Assembly: GCA_027484425.1 (NCBI GenBank)
Contig: JAIXSZ010000087.1
Location: 33,649 to 97,648 of the forward strand
Direction of reading: 5' to 3'
Length of the DNA stretch: 64,000 nucleotides
From: Sphingobacteriales bacterium
GTDB lineage: Bacteria; Bacteroidota; Bacteroidia; Chitinophagales; Chitinophagaceae
Part shown: positions 39,801 through 45,959 of the stretch, piece by piece
How positions within the stretch are numbered: the stretch's first letter is position 1
Layout: each line of letters starts with the position of its first letter
Made by a program: the position numbers and the translations under genes
The notes under the pieces: model-generated
The model's input: only the letters and a program-made list of their open reading frames with translations
Told to the model about the DNA's origin: nothing
Database searches by the model: none

Positions 39801-41602
39801 CCAGAAGAAAGTCTAAGAAGACCTAGTTGATTTCCGGCTGAACCAGCCTGACCAGATACGGTAAAGTTGGCGTTATCTAACCAGAAACCGGCATTGGCAG
39901 GAATTACGTAAGCGATAGTAGCAAAAATCGGGTTCGATTGTGCAAAAGAACCTGAGATTTTAAATGTTCCGTTTACTAAAGACAGGAATCCTGAAGTGTT
40001 CGCACCATTAACCGTAAATGGGCGTGCCATGTCAACAATCGCAACATTGGAAGAGCCTTTATTAACGGTTACAGTAGAAAAGTCAAGCGTAGCGCCGTTA
40101 CCACTAACCGTACTGTTGAAAGTACCGCCAAAAATAACGTTAACCGTAGAAGAACCACTCATATCGAATGTTCCATTTACGGTCAGATTTCCATTTGACT
40201 GAAGTCCGTTTGGATTAGCACTTGTGCCACCAATTCTCAAGGTGTGTGTGAGCGTTACCCCAGCACCAAAGTTAAAATTACCTGAAGCAGAAACAGTCAC
40301 ATTGTTCACAACATCAAGTGCTGAGTTAGAAACATTATCATAACGAAGAGTTCCATCTACCGTTAAGTTGTTACAAGTTGCAGACAAGCTGTTAATCGTA
40401 ACCGTATGACCTGAAGCAATCACTACATTTTGTGACGCAGCAGGAACCGTATTGGTTGACCAAGTAGCAGGAGAATTCCAGTTTCCGCTACCCACAGAGG
40501 TAACAGTAGGAGCAGATATAGTAGAACCTGAAACAGCTGCAAAGGCAGAAGAAAACTGTCCTTCATTGACAGCATAGATTCTGTACAGGTAAGTAGTACC
40601 AGAGAGCAAGCCGATGTCTGTGTAATTGGTGGCATTAGCCGGCATGTTGGCGACGTAGCTATACGTAGTACCACCATCATCAGAACGATAGATGGCATAT
40701 CCGGTTTCTAAAGGAGCTGAAACTGCGTTATCAGTCCAAGAGAAAGACATGGTAGTGGTAGTAGCACTAACAAAAGTTCCACCTGAAGGACCTGTTGGGG
40801 CACTTACTGGTGGAGTGAAGGTGATTTTACTATTAGAAGCTGGAACTGTTACCAGCGCATTACTTGGTGAATTGGAGAAAAACGTAGTGTTCTCAATATT
40901 CTGAGTAAGGAGCTGATTGGGTGCCTGTGTAGTAATAGTAGTAACTAAACCGGCCGTGTAAGTTGGCGAAATGGTTGGAGAACCTAGCGCCATGTTTCCA
41001 TAGCTAAATTCAATAACCCCGGTTGTTTCGTAAAGAATTGCCTGGAAATTGAATGATTGGTTGGTTGCCGTAACCCCGGAAGTACGAACATCGGCCCATT
41101 CTACCACCAAGCGGCGGTTAGGAGCGGTTCCTAAAGTTTGATATCGTACGCACGTAGAAGGACTGGTGTTTACTGCTCCAACAGTGAGGTTATCATAGAA
41201 AGGAGCAATAGTCAACGGCGACCCTCCACCCAAATTGGTAGAGAAAAGCGAGTTGTCAGAACCATATCCGATCAAAGCACTTGCACCGGTAATACTTGCT
41301 GGGATTGAGTTCAAGGAAATGAACCCTTCCAAGCTCGCATGGAACTGGGTGTAAGGAACGCCGGCGTAAACAAAGGTGAATCCGATTGGATTCTGACTGC
41401 TGAGGTTTTCAGCGCTAAAGCCATTTCGCCAATTGGTCACCGAGGTGCCCGAATTGGAAATGGTACTGTAGCTCTGACCCGTTTGTCTTGAGACGGAGTA
41501 GTTCGCAAGGGATTGCGCATCTACCCGCGTCGCAAACAACAACAGCAGTGCGGCCCACATAGCCCCTCTCAGGACCTGGCCGAATCTGTAAGTGTTCTTC
41601 AT
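27659..41602 (-). CDS. Giant modular T9SS-secreted surface protein (4647 aa)
   Basis: Order from the N-terminus: signal peptide (to about residue 30, LLLLFATRVDAQ); a beta-sandwich domain opening NYSVSRQTGQSYSTI; a fibronectin III domain (PTGPSGGTFVSATTTTMSFS); four long Gly/Thr/Asn-rich modules, each opening with SGxWxxxxTW; a second copy of the opening domain (LDYDVARQTGQTYTSI); two NDNC-type beta domains with VWYxFT; two fibronectin-like domains; a third such beta domain (NDDCASAVSL); then a T9SS type A sorting domain (VMDLSGRRVFNA, PLGVYLIEVST). It should cross the outer membrane by T9SS and be anchored or released as an adhesin or sheath protein. Ligand unknown. The protein has very few Lys/Arg residues in the modules. 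A small secreted protein gene lies 25 bp upstream. Confidence 0.93.
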   Translation of the reverse strand: MKNTYRFGQVLRGAMWAALLLLFATRVDAQSLANYSVSRQTGQSYSTISNSGTSVTNWRNGFSAENLSSQNPIGFTFVYAGVPYTQFHASLEGFISLNSIPASITGASALIGYGSDNSLFSTNLGGGSPLTIAPFYDNLTVGAVNTSPSTCVRYQTLGTAPNRRLVVEWADVRTSGVTATNQSFNFQAILYETTGVIEFSYGNMALGSPTISPTYTAGLVTTITTQAPNQLLTQNIENTTFFSNSPSNALVTVPASNSKITFTPPVSAPTGPSGGTFVSATTTTMSFSWTDNAVSAPLETGYAIYRSDDGGTTYSYVANMPANATNYTDIGLLSGTTYLYRIYAVNEGQFSSAFAAVSGSTISAPTVTSVGSGNWNSPATWSTNTVPAASQNVVIASGHTVTINSLSATCNNLTVDGTLRYDNVSNSALDVVNNVTVSASGNFNFGAGVTLTHTLRIGGTSANPNGLQSNGNLTVNGTFDMSGSSTVNVIFGGTFNSTVSGNGATLDFSTVTVNKGSSNVAIVDMARPFTVNGANTSGFLSLVNGTFKISGSFAQSNPIFATIAYVIPANAGFWLDNANFTVSGQAGSAGNQLGLLRLSSGTFNVGTAADHHLLFSTGATFIIDGAAATLNVAGAFGYPATTLAFNYTQSAGNINVATLGNSSANPSFALSSAGIIANITGGTVTIVRRAMTTGVSPTPLTDYWVGLFGAGFLNMTGGNLRLGNGSTPTPNSFITVNNVVSGGTGYAIGQVLTVSGGSFTTAATVTVTSIGAGGVITQAMVNNPGVYTSLPTGNITLTGGTGSGAVVTLGSGTPYRVRGDIFDLTIDNTTTNKSAILIAQINVRGTTTVNPNTAMALNGFTILYSGATFVNNGVIDAYPVNSRFTFFGTTPQTYTGTGINSPAAGFSMQNTAGLTLNATIRTQRVNFFNGSINNSPTHNAILGTGNTDVVLQYGNAAGPTASGNFATTPAFNVGTAAYVVLIAQETQQHITGPEIPTTTGNGVWARTINILSLTNSLGMKIVGGDLIIGDGSGSLTTAPGLTLGGGNVDLDGNNLIIGSSTAVPGSLAYTSGLVVGSGSMTRWYNGTVKSAASVDGLFPMGANTNNRSILINPATSLSSGGTVSVTVNSAGGLTPMTSFNEVSGVSGFVNYNNIDTRSNSGWAISTGNGLGNGSWTIRATTTNMIQSFNAGDLRLVSSTAANPIGRSLANTGAAPNTQVNKILTSTALLNNTFHVGTQNSNALAVVTAIASGDWGNGATWNSGTPPTAAEAAVIPSGVTVNVQGGGSYNASKLTIDNGGTLNLNANTLNIGGNVVLNGTFNVGGGTLNVEGSAEVTSATPVLGGTGYAVNNVVTVTGGSGSSATFLVTLVDGSGGIQLVNILNPGSYNGLPTNPVSVTGGSGSGATFNLGISTIAVAVGTTGSYQQTNGTVVVGTAGGHNRTFQNNGITNVSGGSLDINGNAQFAQTANALFSQLGGNINVDPNSGSASTSVPEGIDAVSFAATPIGVQLNGGTMTIVDPVFSGTGLSMSYTPTITTNCVGHTLVLGGSSGTNSNNSVNGFRVSGGLSFRLGNVTVNGGSGSGRFVNLGPGTTQTILGNFTINSGSVYRQGATNVNIAGNITNNGTWFTSNVPTTGGLVNLSFAGSGNPVAQSLGGTGTFRNSTPTIAIASAGTGYSLGDILTVSGGTFTTAATFKVTGVNLGTITALTLESPGAYTAEPSGTLNLTGGTGTGATATLTAGSFISTGSFASLTFNNNSYLQGATVNVNNLVVAGTLNTAGSLINLGTNNLTLGTSAAAPGTLTAGTGFFTSTTGTFTRWVGTGAVTITAAAGQFPFATTQGLDRTFFMGQTSATAGGTISVRFADANGLATITPSYTDGTVTVDNRTAGGWVVSTGNGYASTTMSVQLRAASIFQNVTTPADMRVTAANGIAPGSHGTTSTFVSGVANVSRTGISSALFNSTGTFYLGGNSQNFPVIYTAIASGNWNDAATWDLNAVPPSTANVVIATPYNVTADGTSAANGVTVQSNAQLTLSGGTLTIGPAGGGNRMLDVSGTVAISSGTLNVNGFANFGSGSSFNMSGGNFNIDGNSGTAATSVASNQNLLNFSVGSAGNAITATGGTITIVDPHANTGLSFAINRSNLSNANCDFSGTLVRFGDGTSTTAGVASQGFSVATLFSGGIAVPLGNVQVNGGSGTNRFVSTTTSTAQAVDITGTLTINASSEMQIPTGGTLNINGTLTNNGTLTSIGTLAVRATGNLSPIASTIGGSGTFRNLAASPTANFTNFIMNNASGVTISTLSNTGTGTVSGTLTMLDGIIDLGANTFTLGTSASSIGTLTYTAGSFAASTGFFSRWVGTATLTQAGTFLFPFSFVGNNRSVNFNLLNSGSLTAGGRISARHNGAVGNTNITSFTDNGVLVDRTTNSSWTFAQSGLNLGTNSLVPTASVIGVGGFSDVTTLRFVNGTDNTTTGSAGTGTFATPAVSRAFPNAALSLVFNNTTYRVGGNATTATLAPTTFAIATGSWEDVNTWNTGIVPDATNDVVITGGTTVTVDAQAAVCNGIAINPNGGLTLSGSTLNVASSAFNSGNLTVSGGTLNVTGAAGLGLNNFSMSTFSMSSGNVNVGSATSANRIFHSAGTFAISGGNLNVFGTANLFGANVSQTGGVIAVDPNNANNAASSATANVVSSAAVVSAGTSYTVGTIVNVSGGVFTQPAQLQVATLSGTGVATVRVVNPGIYSVLPTNPVTVTVSSGSGSGATFNLTPGILTMGLTVNTASSFSGGTIQIVDPAISTSAAGTTQALRITGAAVNNSAFSGSHTIQFGNGVSTTSSNGDGFVLETFGNNSVRVPVNHVTISGGNLGSRFLSPGLLGMNVLGNLTISNNSEFNTLASGGEVVLGGNISVGTGGNFTALRNISLGSGATYSAVNAQTISGPGTYRNAVSGSTGNLRSVTINNGNGITLSTPIILDAASTLTLTNGTVTTSSTNTLTLRNPFTTAISGGSSSAYIVGPVVRRMSASLTGDSTYAFPVGGAVYAPFELVAAKTLNAGTTDVRVVLNDVAPTGNPDNVVLGALNNRYWQASVTSSPNYFSSAVVRVTEQGLGANNRLARSSVLSGTYTSISSAPVTPFTTISSDTVTSLGFFAVGSLVNCSGTPVAGTAAAANNFVAPGGTTVISLSGQTAANGITYQWQESNDGVSGWVNVTSGQNGNTTAYTTPALGGTKYYRCVVNCAFGSSSNSNVVGVFVPLNLDYDVARQTGQTYTSIMNSGVNFSWPTLNTDDVFSGALDLSAFGFNFNYQGVPVSQIRVNTNGYLTFNQATANTATNNFVSATSAGVLAPMWFDFVTSPNNNTLAALQSSIKYQLTGTNNNQVLTIEWANIELFSSSGPSLNFQVKLYEATGAIEFIYGNMIAMNGNANVVYAYTSGISALNSTGGAGNFISQQLENVNNFSNATSVNNLAIVPSCNTKVTFTPGTNAVLPTDPSNATLNDNCSTATLLTVGNGANADPCIVYRTTGSTVSTSVPSCSANSSNLQQRDVWYQFTLTNTSNVTVTVVPGGNYDAVLQLISGACGSQTSLNCVNAAGTGLTESITATGLTAGTYYIRVWGATANSTGYFNLGLNAVLTPPVNDNCSGAQALTLGASVNSGNTAGATTSTGITIPTCAAGTADDDVWYTFTANSTYTRLTVSPVAPYNAVVQVMTGACNALTNLVTCVNNSGAGGAEILDLATVAGTTYRVRVYHFASGSTPTTGFSILAETPTAACPALTSPSDNLSNLDPAVDNTFNWAASAGPGTGITYTFQVSTSSNFGSMLVNQSGLSTLSTTITANTLAQSTNYFWRVLAVNANGTSANCTTRQFATSGTLPSCATGLLPANGATNQGTSLTLSWGIPSGNPTGYDVYLATNQTNVANQAVFTRVSQNQAGNSYVASGLQNNTTYFWKVVPRNLAGVATGCATQSFTTIPTPPVNDDCASAVSLTVNGALLSGESSSNATQTLAPCAAAQANDVWYKFTANGNRAQVTVVGAGGLNAVVQAFGGSCGSLVPVAGSCTNATGNNGTEYMIATGLTAGQEYFIRVYNANAGTSSGTSFSIKVENIITWSGSAWVGGTPDASTGTTRVRVPAGTSVTLPNGSTIGELVVEGNGQVSVGTGTVTINGNVSFVSTGVTTFGGTGTIVFGGTGTQTLSGATVQFNGTVRIASSSTLSTTTLILLNNGTLMHGTGTAGGGGSFTGTLRQRRAGSTNPLLYNFWSSPMSGSTIAALNGNNNYSFNAATQSWTPEISSAAMIPGVGYSSTGSNSGFGTAGTRQFSGMPNNGNINVPMSVNPGINDDWNLVGNPYPSSIDGATFIVDNAANMVGPLYFWNTAFTTNVSNNNFTGADYVTRTLANAPFQVGVAQGFFVDATATSLSFTNSMRNATAASMFRTQNSIQRITLLAHNSQNVANNTLIAFTADATDQYDRLWDGRKNKGNPVVSLYSRLNGADMAVNAMGELNSAKVVELGLDVNVTGQHTFMIDQLENVDASTGIYLQDMVTGTMHNLRNSAYVFNATSTGSFTGRFYLHFQPLTTSVPTIQQTKPGMFFSADVLRITGLAEGTVVESVQVMDLSGRRVFNAQGLEHSGTVEQRVNLPLGVYLIEVSTNRGVFTEKVFKSVK
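33320..33537 (-). repeat. GSGAT-type insert 4 in the giant protein
   Basis: Encodes GTSYTVGTIVNVSGGVF, VVNPGIYSVLPTNPVTV and GSGSGATFNL. Fourth copy of a ~70-residue unit, in module 4. Confidence 0.75.
36381..36600 (-). repeat. GSGAT-type insert 3 in the giant protein
   Basis: Encodes GTGYSLGDILTVSGGTFTTA, SPGAYTAEPSGTLNLTGG and GTGATATL. Third copy of the unit, in module 2. Confidence 0.75.
37378..37600 (-). repeat. GSGAT-type insert 2 in the giant protein
   Basis: Encodes GTGYAVNNVVTVTGGSGSSA, NPGSYNGLPTNPVSVTGG and GSGATFNL. Second copy of the unit, early in module 2. Confidence 0.75.
39175..39385 (-). repeat. GSGAT-type insert 1 in the giant protein
   Basis: Encodes GTGYAIGQVLTVSGGSFTTA, NNPGVYTSLPTGNITLTGG and GSGAVVTL. 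First copy, in module 1. The unit resembles repeats I know from phage tail and fibre proteins (GYTSAP...GGGGSGATA). Confidence 0.75.
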
Positions 41603-41627
41603 ATAGTTTGGGTTTGGGTTTTGTTTG

Positions 41628-42059
41628 TTATGGTTTTGGTGTGGGAGTTTTGGCAGCTTGAAATGCTGCTTTATTGAAGGAAGGCCATTTTTTCTTACAC
41701 CAACTCAACAAGGCAGATTCCGCTGAAAACGAATCCGCTTTGGGCGAATCATGGTCTTTATTCTCTTGATACCAAGATTCCGCTTGTGGCAGTTGTTCTA
41801 CCTGATACAGCACCACGTGAGGCGCAGGACGGTAAGATAAAGGCCTACAGCCTGGCAGCTCAGGCGGCTGAAATGGCTTGGCTTTAACAGGAGCAACCTT
41901 CCCATTTACTTTCGCCTGAGGAAGCTGAAGCACTATCCACTCCATAGGAGGAGGCATCTCTGCATGAGGTGAAGCCATGGCCTCAGCCTCTACTCCCTGA
42001 CCAACCAGCTTGCCACTGGTCAAAAGAGTAAGCATCAAAAGTGAAAACAGATTTCTCAT
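41628..42059 (-). CDS. Small secreted protein of unknown function
   Basis: 143 residues with a signal peptide (LFSLLMLTLLTSGKLVGQG). The mature part is rich in Pro and Ala (MPPPMEWIVLQLPQAKVNGK, PFQPPELPGCRPLSYRPAPH) and holds two Cys (PGCRPL and SWCKKKW) that could form a disulfide. No family recognised. It lies 25 bp upstream of the giant surface-protein gene on the same strand, so co-transcription and a supporting role in its export or assembly are possible but unproven. The gap contains a G/T-rich stretch on the plus strand. Confidence 0.65.
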   Translation of the reverse strand: MRNLFSLLMLTLLTSGKLVGQGVEAEAMASPHAEMPPPMEWIVLQLPQAKVNGKVAPVKAKPFQPPELPGCRPLSYRPAPHVVLYQVEQLPQAESWYQENKDHDSPKADSFSAESALLSWCKKKWPSFNKAAFQAAKTPTPKP

Positions 42060-42292
42060 CGTTCTTCCAAGTTAAGTTTTGGTTAATACACTGAGCCCTT
42101 CTTAACACTATTTAGCTTTTAAAATTAGAAAATAAGGTTTAGAGGATAATTACACTTATTTATCCTTTATCTATGTGTGTTTAAACAATTAAAGAAGATT
42201 AACTTGACACCTAACACTAAGGCTGTGCGCCCTGGTAATGCGATAAAATACGCCTAAAATCTGCCGCCTTCTATAAGTACTAACTGCACCAT

Positions 42293-43420
42293 CTATATCA
42301 GATGCTGGATTAGCCTATTGGCTTTATCCTCATTATGAAATACCTTCATTAATTGACGCCGATAGTCCCACTCATCATCAGTTAAGGAAGGATTTAGTTG
42401 CATAATCAAGGCTGGTAATTGGTTCCAGTCTTTCAAAATTGTAACTGCGTTCTCTAAACCGGTTCCCGAAACCATATTTGGATTGGCTATGACCCTTCCG
42501 CCCTGAAACAATACATTAAGAAACTTCAGCTTTATACCGGTTGGTTGTGGTGTGAACATGAGATGCCAGCCAGCTGACGCTATCAATTCATCCATTTTAC
42601 TGTCTTCCGGGTTAGGGATAATTTCTATTTTTGGGGAGGCATAAGCCAAAAGGGACTTAGCTGGAAACCTTCCGGCAATTACCAATGGTGGAAGCGCTGG
42701 ATGTTTTTCCCATAATTGAACAAGCATCAGGGCAGTAACCGCGTTTTCCTGAATGGCTAAGTTGCCATGATAAAGCGCAAAGGAACCGCCACCTGCTCCT
42801 ATCCTAATATGATCGTAAGGGGTGAAGGATGGAATCCAATCGTGTTTTATCCTTGAAAACTTCTGCCTGAAATAACGTTGATCTTCCAACGACACATTGC
42901 AGAAAAGTGAAGCAGCGTTGAGTTGAGACTCCCAGCTTTCCAGCCTACGAGCATCTTCTAGAAAATACCATCGCTTCCAAGTTCGATTTTCATGCTTAGC
43001 TAAATGTCTATAATAATCATGCTCGATATTACTCTCCCGAAAAATCTTCTTTCTTTTTTCTAAGGATGGATGAGCTATGAATCTGGTAGTATGGAGACTT
43101 TCAAACAATACTGTTGAAGAATCCCTGTTCAAGTTTTTGAGCAAATCTAAATTACTTCGGGAAGTAACCGTGTAGGGAAGTCCATTAGCGAGCGCGCTCC
43201 ACCCTATTCTTCGTTTATACAGGGTAATATTCTCACAAACACTTTCTAGTTCTGGAGTGATGGTTCTTCCTTGGTAGGCCCACGCATGCAAACTCACTTT
43301 TACGCCTAGCTTTTTCAGCCACCTTAGCTTATGATAAACATCCTGCACACCTCCATAATCAGCCGGATATGGAATAGCGAATGAAACGATATGAACACTA
43401 AGATTATTTAACCCTATCAT
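42293..43420 (-). CDS. Glycosyltransferase, GT4-like
   Basis: 375 residues. The N-terminal Rossmann half has VHIVSFAIPYPADYGGVQDVYHKLRWLKKLG in consecutive pieces, typical of GT-B sugar transferases (FPYPPDGG-like nucleotide-sugar loop). The C-terminal half contains LYHGNLAIQENAVTALMLV, PPLVIAGRFP and PTGIKLKFLNVLFQGGRVIAN, the donor-binding region, though the E-x7-E motif is not clean. Probably adds a sugar to a cell-surface glycan. It overlaps the upstream glycosyltransferase by 17 bp. Confidence 0.82.
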   Translation of the reverse strand: MIGLNNLSVHIVSFAIPYPADYGGVQDVYHKLRWLKKLGVKVSLHAWAYQGRTITPELESVCENITLYKRRIGWSALANGLPYTVTSRSNLDLLKNLNRDSSTVLFESLHTTRFIAHPSLEKRKKIFRESNIEHDYYRHLAKHENRTWKRWYFLEDARRLESWESQLNAASLFCNVSLEDQRYFRQKFSRIKHDWIPSFTPYDHIRIGAGGGSFALYHGNLAIQENAVTALMLVQLWEKHPALPPLVIAGRFPAKSLLAYASPKIEIIPNPEDSKMDELIASAGWHLMFTPQPTGIKLKFLNVLFQGGRVIANPNMVSGTGLENAVTILKDWNQLPALIMQLNPSLTDDEWDYRRQLMKVFHNEDKANRLIQHLI

Positions 43421-44507
43421 CGTACCATTTTATCATTCGCCCGGCCTCAATTTCCCAATTATATCTTGCTCTTAATTTAATTGCATTATCAACTAACTTT
43501 TTATGATGGCTTTCATTCAATAATTTATTAATCGCCTTGATTAAATCCTCTTTTGAATAATGATCTATCAATTCAGATACTTGTGGACTATTCAATGCCT
43601 TATATTCCGGATAATTCATATTAATCTGCGGAAGGCCTGCTTGCAAGTAATCTCCAAATTTATTTGCTAATGAATAATAATAATTTAGTCCTTTATTTTC
43701 TAGTAAATTAATTCCTATCCAAGCCTGATCAGTTATCGCTTTCAATTCATCCGGATAAACCTTTCCCAATAATTTAATTCTTTCTGAAGCTTTACTATTT
43801 CCTATTAATCGCTGTAATTTTTCTTTTAAATAACCATCTCCAACAATGTATAAATACACATCTTCAAAATAAGGCATAACTTCTATCGCTATTTCCAGTC
43901 CACGCCCTTCATTTAAATCACCTTGATATAAAATAATTTTAGGTACACAAAAAGAAGTTGGAATATGAAAACGTTGAACAGGAAAATTACGAGCAACCAT
44001 ACAATCCAAATGCGGATATAACTTCCTGAAATGATGAGCAACACTTTCACTGACTGTACTTAAAAACTTGAGCCGTGAAAGGAAGATCTTTTCCAATTTC
44101 AGCCAAATAAATTTTTTCCATCTCCTTTCTTGCAATTCAGGAACTTCAGGAAAATATTCATGCGCTTCATAAAACCAACGTTCAGGCGTATGGCGTCTAA
44201 GCAACCAACCCGTAGCAAGTGTATCCAAATCAACATTCACTATTACCACCTCATCGGATAGTTGACGAAGGTACCGCCACAATGCCCAATTTAAAGACAG
44301 ATAAAACAACGGCCCATGATGAAAAGAAAGCTTCAATCTCACCTGTTTAAAAGGATGTTCTTTTAAAGGCAAAGAATCAGGCTTTTCTCTTCCTACTAAG
44401 GTAACCTCCCAACCTTGCTGGGCAAAACTGGTTGCAATGCGAATCATGCGCTGATCGGTAACCAGATCATTGCTAACTGTAAAAACGATAGCTCGGGTAC
44501 TACCCAT
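43404..44507 (-). CDS. Glycosyltransferase, GT4-like
   Basis: 367 residues, GT-B fold. The start AIVFTVSNDLVTDQRMIRIA is typical of Bacteroidota group 1 glycosyltransferases. In the C-terminal half: ILYQGDLNEGRGLEIAIEV, YIVGDGYLKEKLQRL and a donor-site stretch SLANKFGDYLQAGLPQINMN. The last part of the gene is AT-rich. It overlaps DUF3830 upstream by 8 bp and the other glycosyltransferase downstream by 17 bp, so the three form one operon. Acceptor unknown. Confidence 0.85.
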   Translation of the reverse strand: MGSTRAIVFTVSNDLVTDQRMIRIATSFAQQGWEVTLVGREKPDSLPLKEHPFKQVRLKLSFHHGPLFYLSLNWALWRYLRQLSDEVVIVNVDLDTLATGWLLRRHTPERWFYEAHEYFPEVPELQERRWKKFIWLKLEKIFLSRLKFLSTVSESVAHHFRKLYPHLDCMVARNFPVQRFHIPTSFCVPKIILYQGDLNEGRGLEIAIEVMPYFEDVYLYIVGDGYLKEKLQRLIGNSKASERIKLLGKVYPDELKAITDQAWIGINLLENKGLNYYYSLANKFGDYLQAGLPQINMNYPEYKALNSPQVSELIDHYSKEDLIKAINKLLNESHHKKLVDNAIKLRARYNWEIEAGRMIKWYDDRVK

Positions 44508-44937
44508 TCGACGGCACTCTTAATCGCTCAAAGGTAAGCTCTAACTCTCCCGATTTCCATATTAGTTCACCTAACTGAGCCAGTGCGTCTCTGTCTTCTT
44601 CCAATACCATAGCGAAAATATTACAAGCATCAACACCTTTCCCTTCTCCATAATAAATGCCTAAACAATTTATAGTGGAAGTTCTTTTAGCCGATTCTGG
44701 ACCTACAACCACCTCACCTGAACAAACCCAAACACTGGCATTTTCTTGAATCACGTTAATCGGAGGCATATCGCCAGTCCAAATTTCTGAACCTGAATAT
44801 CTTGCATGTAAAAAGAGTCTGGAAAAAGGCAATTGTTTAGCAAATGCTTCACATGTCAGTGGTGCTTGATCCAGATAATACTGAAACCTAATTCGAACCC
44901 CATCAGGGGTATATAGATAAAATCCTGCTTCTGACAT
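44500..44937 (-). CDS. DUF3830-like (cyclophilin-like fold) protein
   Basis: 145 residues. The pattern I recognise from DUF3830 is: IRFQYYLDQAPLTCEAFAKQLPF at the start, then FLHARYSGSEIWTGDMPP, GIYYGEG in the middle and a late FAMVLEEDRDALAQLGELIWKSG. DUF3830 members are small beta-barrels with a cyclophilin-like fold and no known activity. No signal peptide. First gene of an operon with two glycosyltransferases, an odd pairing for this family. Confidence 0.65.
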   Translation of the reverse strand: MSEAGFYLYTPDGVRIRFQYYLDQAPLTCEAFAKQLPFSRLFLHARYSGSEIWTGDMPPINVIQENASVWVCSGEVVVGPESAKRTSTINCLGIYYGEGKGVDACNIFAMVLEEDRDALAQLGELIWKSGELELTFERLRVPSNG

Positions 44938-45181
44938 GCTTCAATGAATCTTTCGCGAATTACGGAAATGGAAATGCACATTCCTAAATCAAAGGACGTT
45001 AATATCCCTTCAAACGTCAGCCACTGTTATAAAAGCGCCCTTCTAAACATAACTTCTTTGCGCTTAGTTGCCAGCCATCAAGTATGAGAGCATACAACGA
45101 ATATTGACAAGGCCGAACTAATGAATTTTTAATATACATATCCTGGCAATCTGAGTATTTTACGCCCTCATAGAGCTTCTC

Positions 45182-45958
45182 ATGCGCATACTATTAATTT
45201 TTACGAGCCTCCTCCTTTCAAATACCTTAAAAGCTCAAACAGCAGAGTTGCTATGTGAAAAAGCCTATGAAGCTTGCAAGTCTATCCAACAAACAGAAGC
45301 CACCTTACAAGCAACCATCCAAAGTGGCATAGCGCAAAATCTGCAGGAACTGAAAGCTGAGACATTCAGCAGCATGTTTACCTTAACTCAAAACCCGGCT
45401 TCCAAGTTTTCTCTCTATCAGTTTTATAGTGAAACATGGCGTGCCAATAAACGTACTAGCGGGGTGTATTTCGGCGAAGGGCGCTTGATTCGCTATTTTG
45501 AAGCTGACAGCCAGATTACCGAACAAATTTTTCAGGGAAAGCAGCAAAAGCCTGTACTAGAGCCACACCAAATTTTTTTGCCTTGGGTGGAAAGTGCCAA
45601 CTTCTTTCTCCTTCCGCAGGACCGACTGGATGCAGGAGTGATATTTCTTGAACGCGCCGGAGACACTATGGTGAACAACACCGCATGTGATTTAGTAGTC
45701 ATGGAGCGGGATTTAAGCACAGCTGAGCGTGTACTGCCACCACACACCTTCCGAATTGCCTTAAGAAAAACAGACGGTCTTCCGATTGCCTACCAGATGA
45801 GTTGGCAAATGGGAGAAGAAGAAAATAAGTTCATTTACAAAGGAGATTTTTCAATTCGTGTTATGAAACCCAAAGCTGGAATTAAGCCTGTTAAATTCGA
45901 GGCTTTACCCACTTGGGTGAAAGCCAAGCTAAAGAAATCTGCTACTAAAAGAAAGTAA
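45182..45958 (+). CDS. Exported hypothetical protein, possibly LolA-like
   Basis: 258 residues with a signal peptide (MRILLIFTSLLLSNTLKAQ). The mature protein alternates short strands, including FSLYQFYSETWRANKRTSG, VYFGEGRLIRYFEADSQ, and ACDLVVMERDLST; a half-barrel like LolA/LolB or DUF2092-type proteins is possible but no signature motif is present. Basic C-terminus (KAKLKKSATKRK). It faces the antiporter gene convergently with a 1-bp gap. No operon partner. Confidence 0.6.
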   Translation: MRILLIFTSLLLSNTLKAQTAELLCEKAYEACKSIQQTEATLQATIQSGIAQNLQELKAETFSSMFTLTQNPASKFSLYQFYSETWRANKRTSGVYFGEGRLIRYFEADSQITEQIFQGKQQKPVLEPHQIFLPWVESANFFLLPQDRLDAGVIFLERAGDTMVNNTACDLVVMERDLSTAERVLPPHTFRIALRKTDGLPIAYQMSWQMGEEENKFIYKGDFSIRVMKPKAGIKPVKFEALPTWVKAKLKKSATKRK

Positions 45959-45959
45959 A

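Larger units (their letters stand above)
32160..40503 (-). repeat. Four long tandem modules within the giant protein
   Basis: Each module opens with a SG-x-W-x-x-x-x-TW motif: SGNWNSPATW (about 40500), SGDWGNGATW (about 37870), SGNWNDAATW (about 35670) and TGSWEDVNTW (about 34065), followed by a VVI-x-x-G-x-TV strand. Modules are about 2.6, 2.2, 1.6 and 1.9 kb. The first three contain a late RW-(V/Y)-x-G-T segment followed by FPF or FPM and a W(A/V/T)-x-STGNG-like stretch; the first three end in a TF(H/Y)(V/L)G-like strand. This is a modular beta-helix-type repeat that grew by duplication with unequal length. Confidence 0.8.

Noticed and set aside
41603..41640. G/T-rich tract just upstream of the giant protein gene as a phase-variation site
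   Set aside because: It is a mixed GGGTTTGGG/TTTG stretch without a clean repeat unit, and it lies outside any coding frame.
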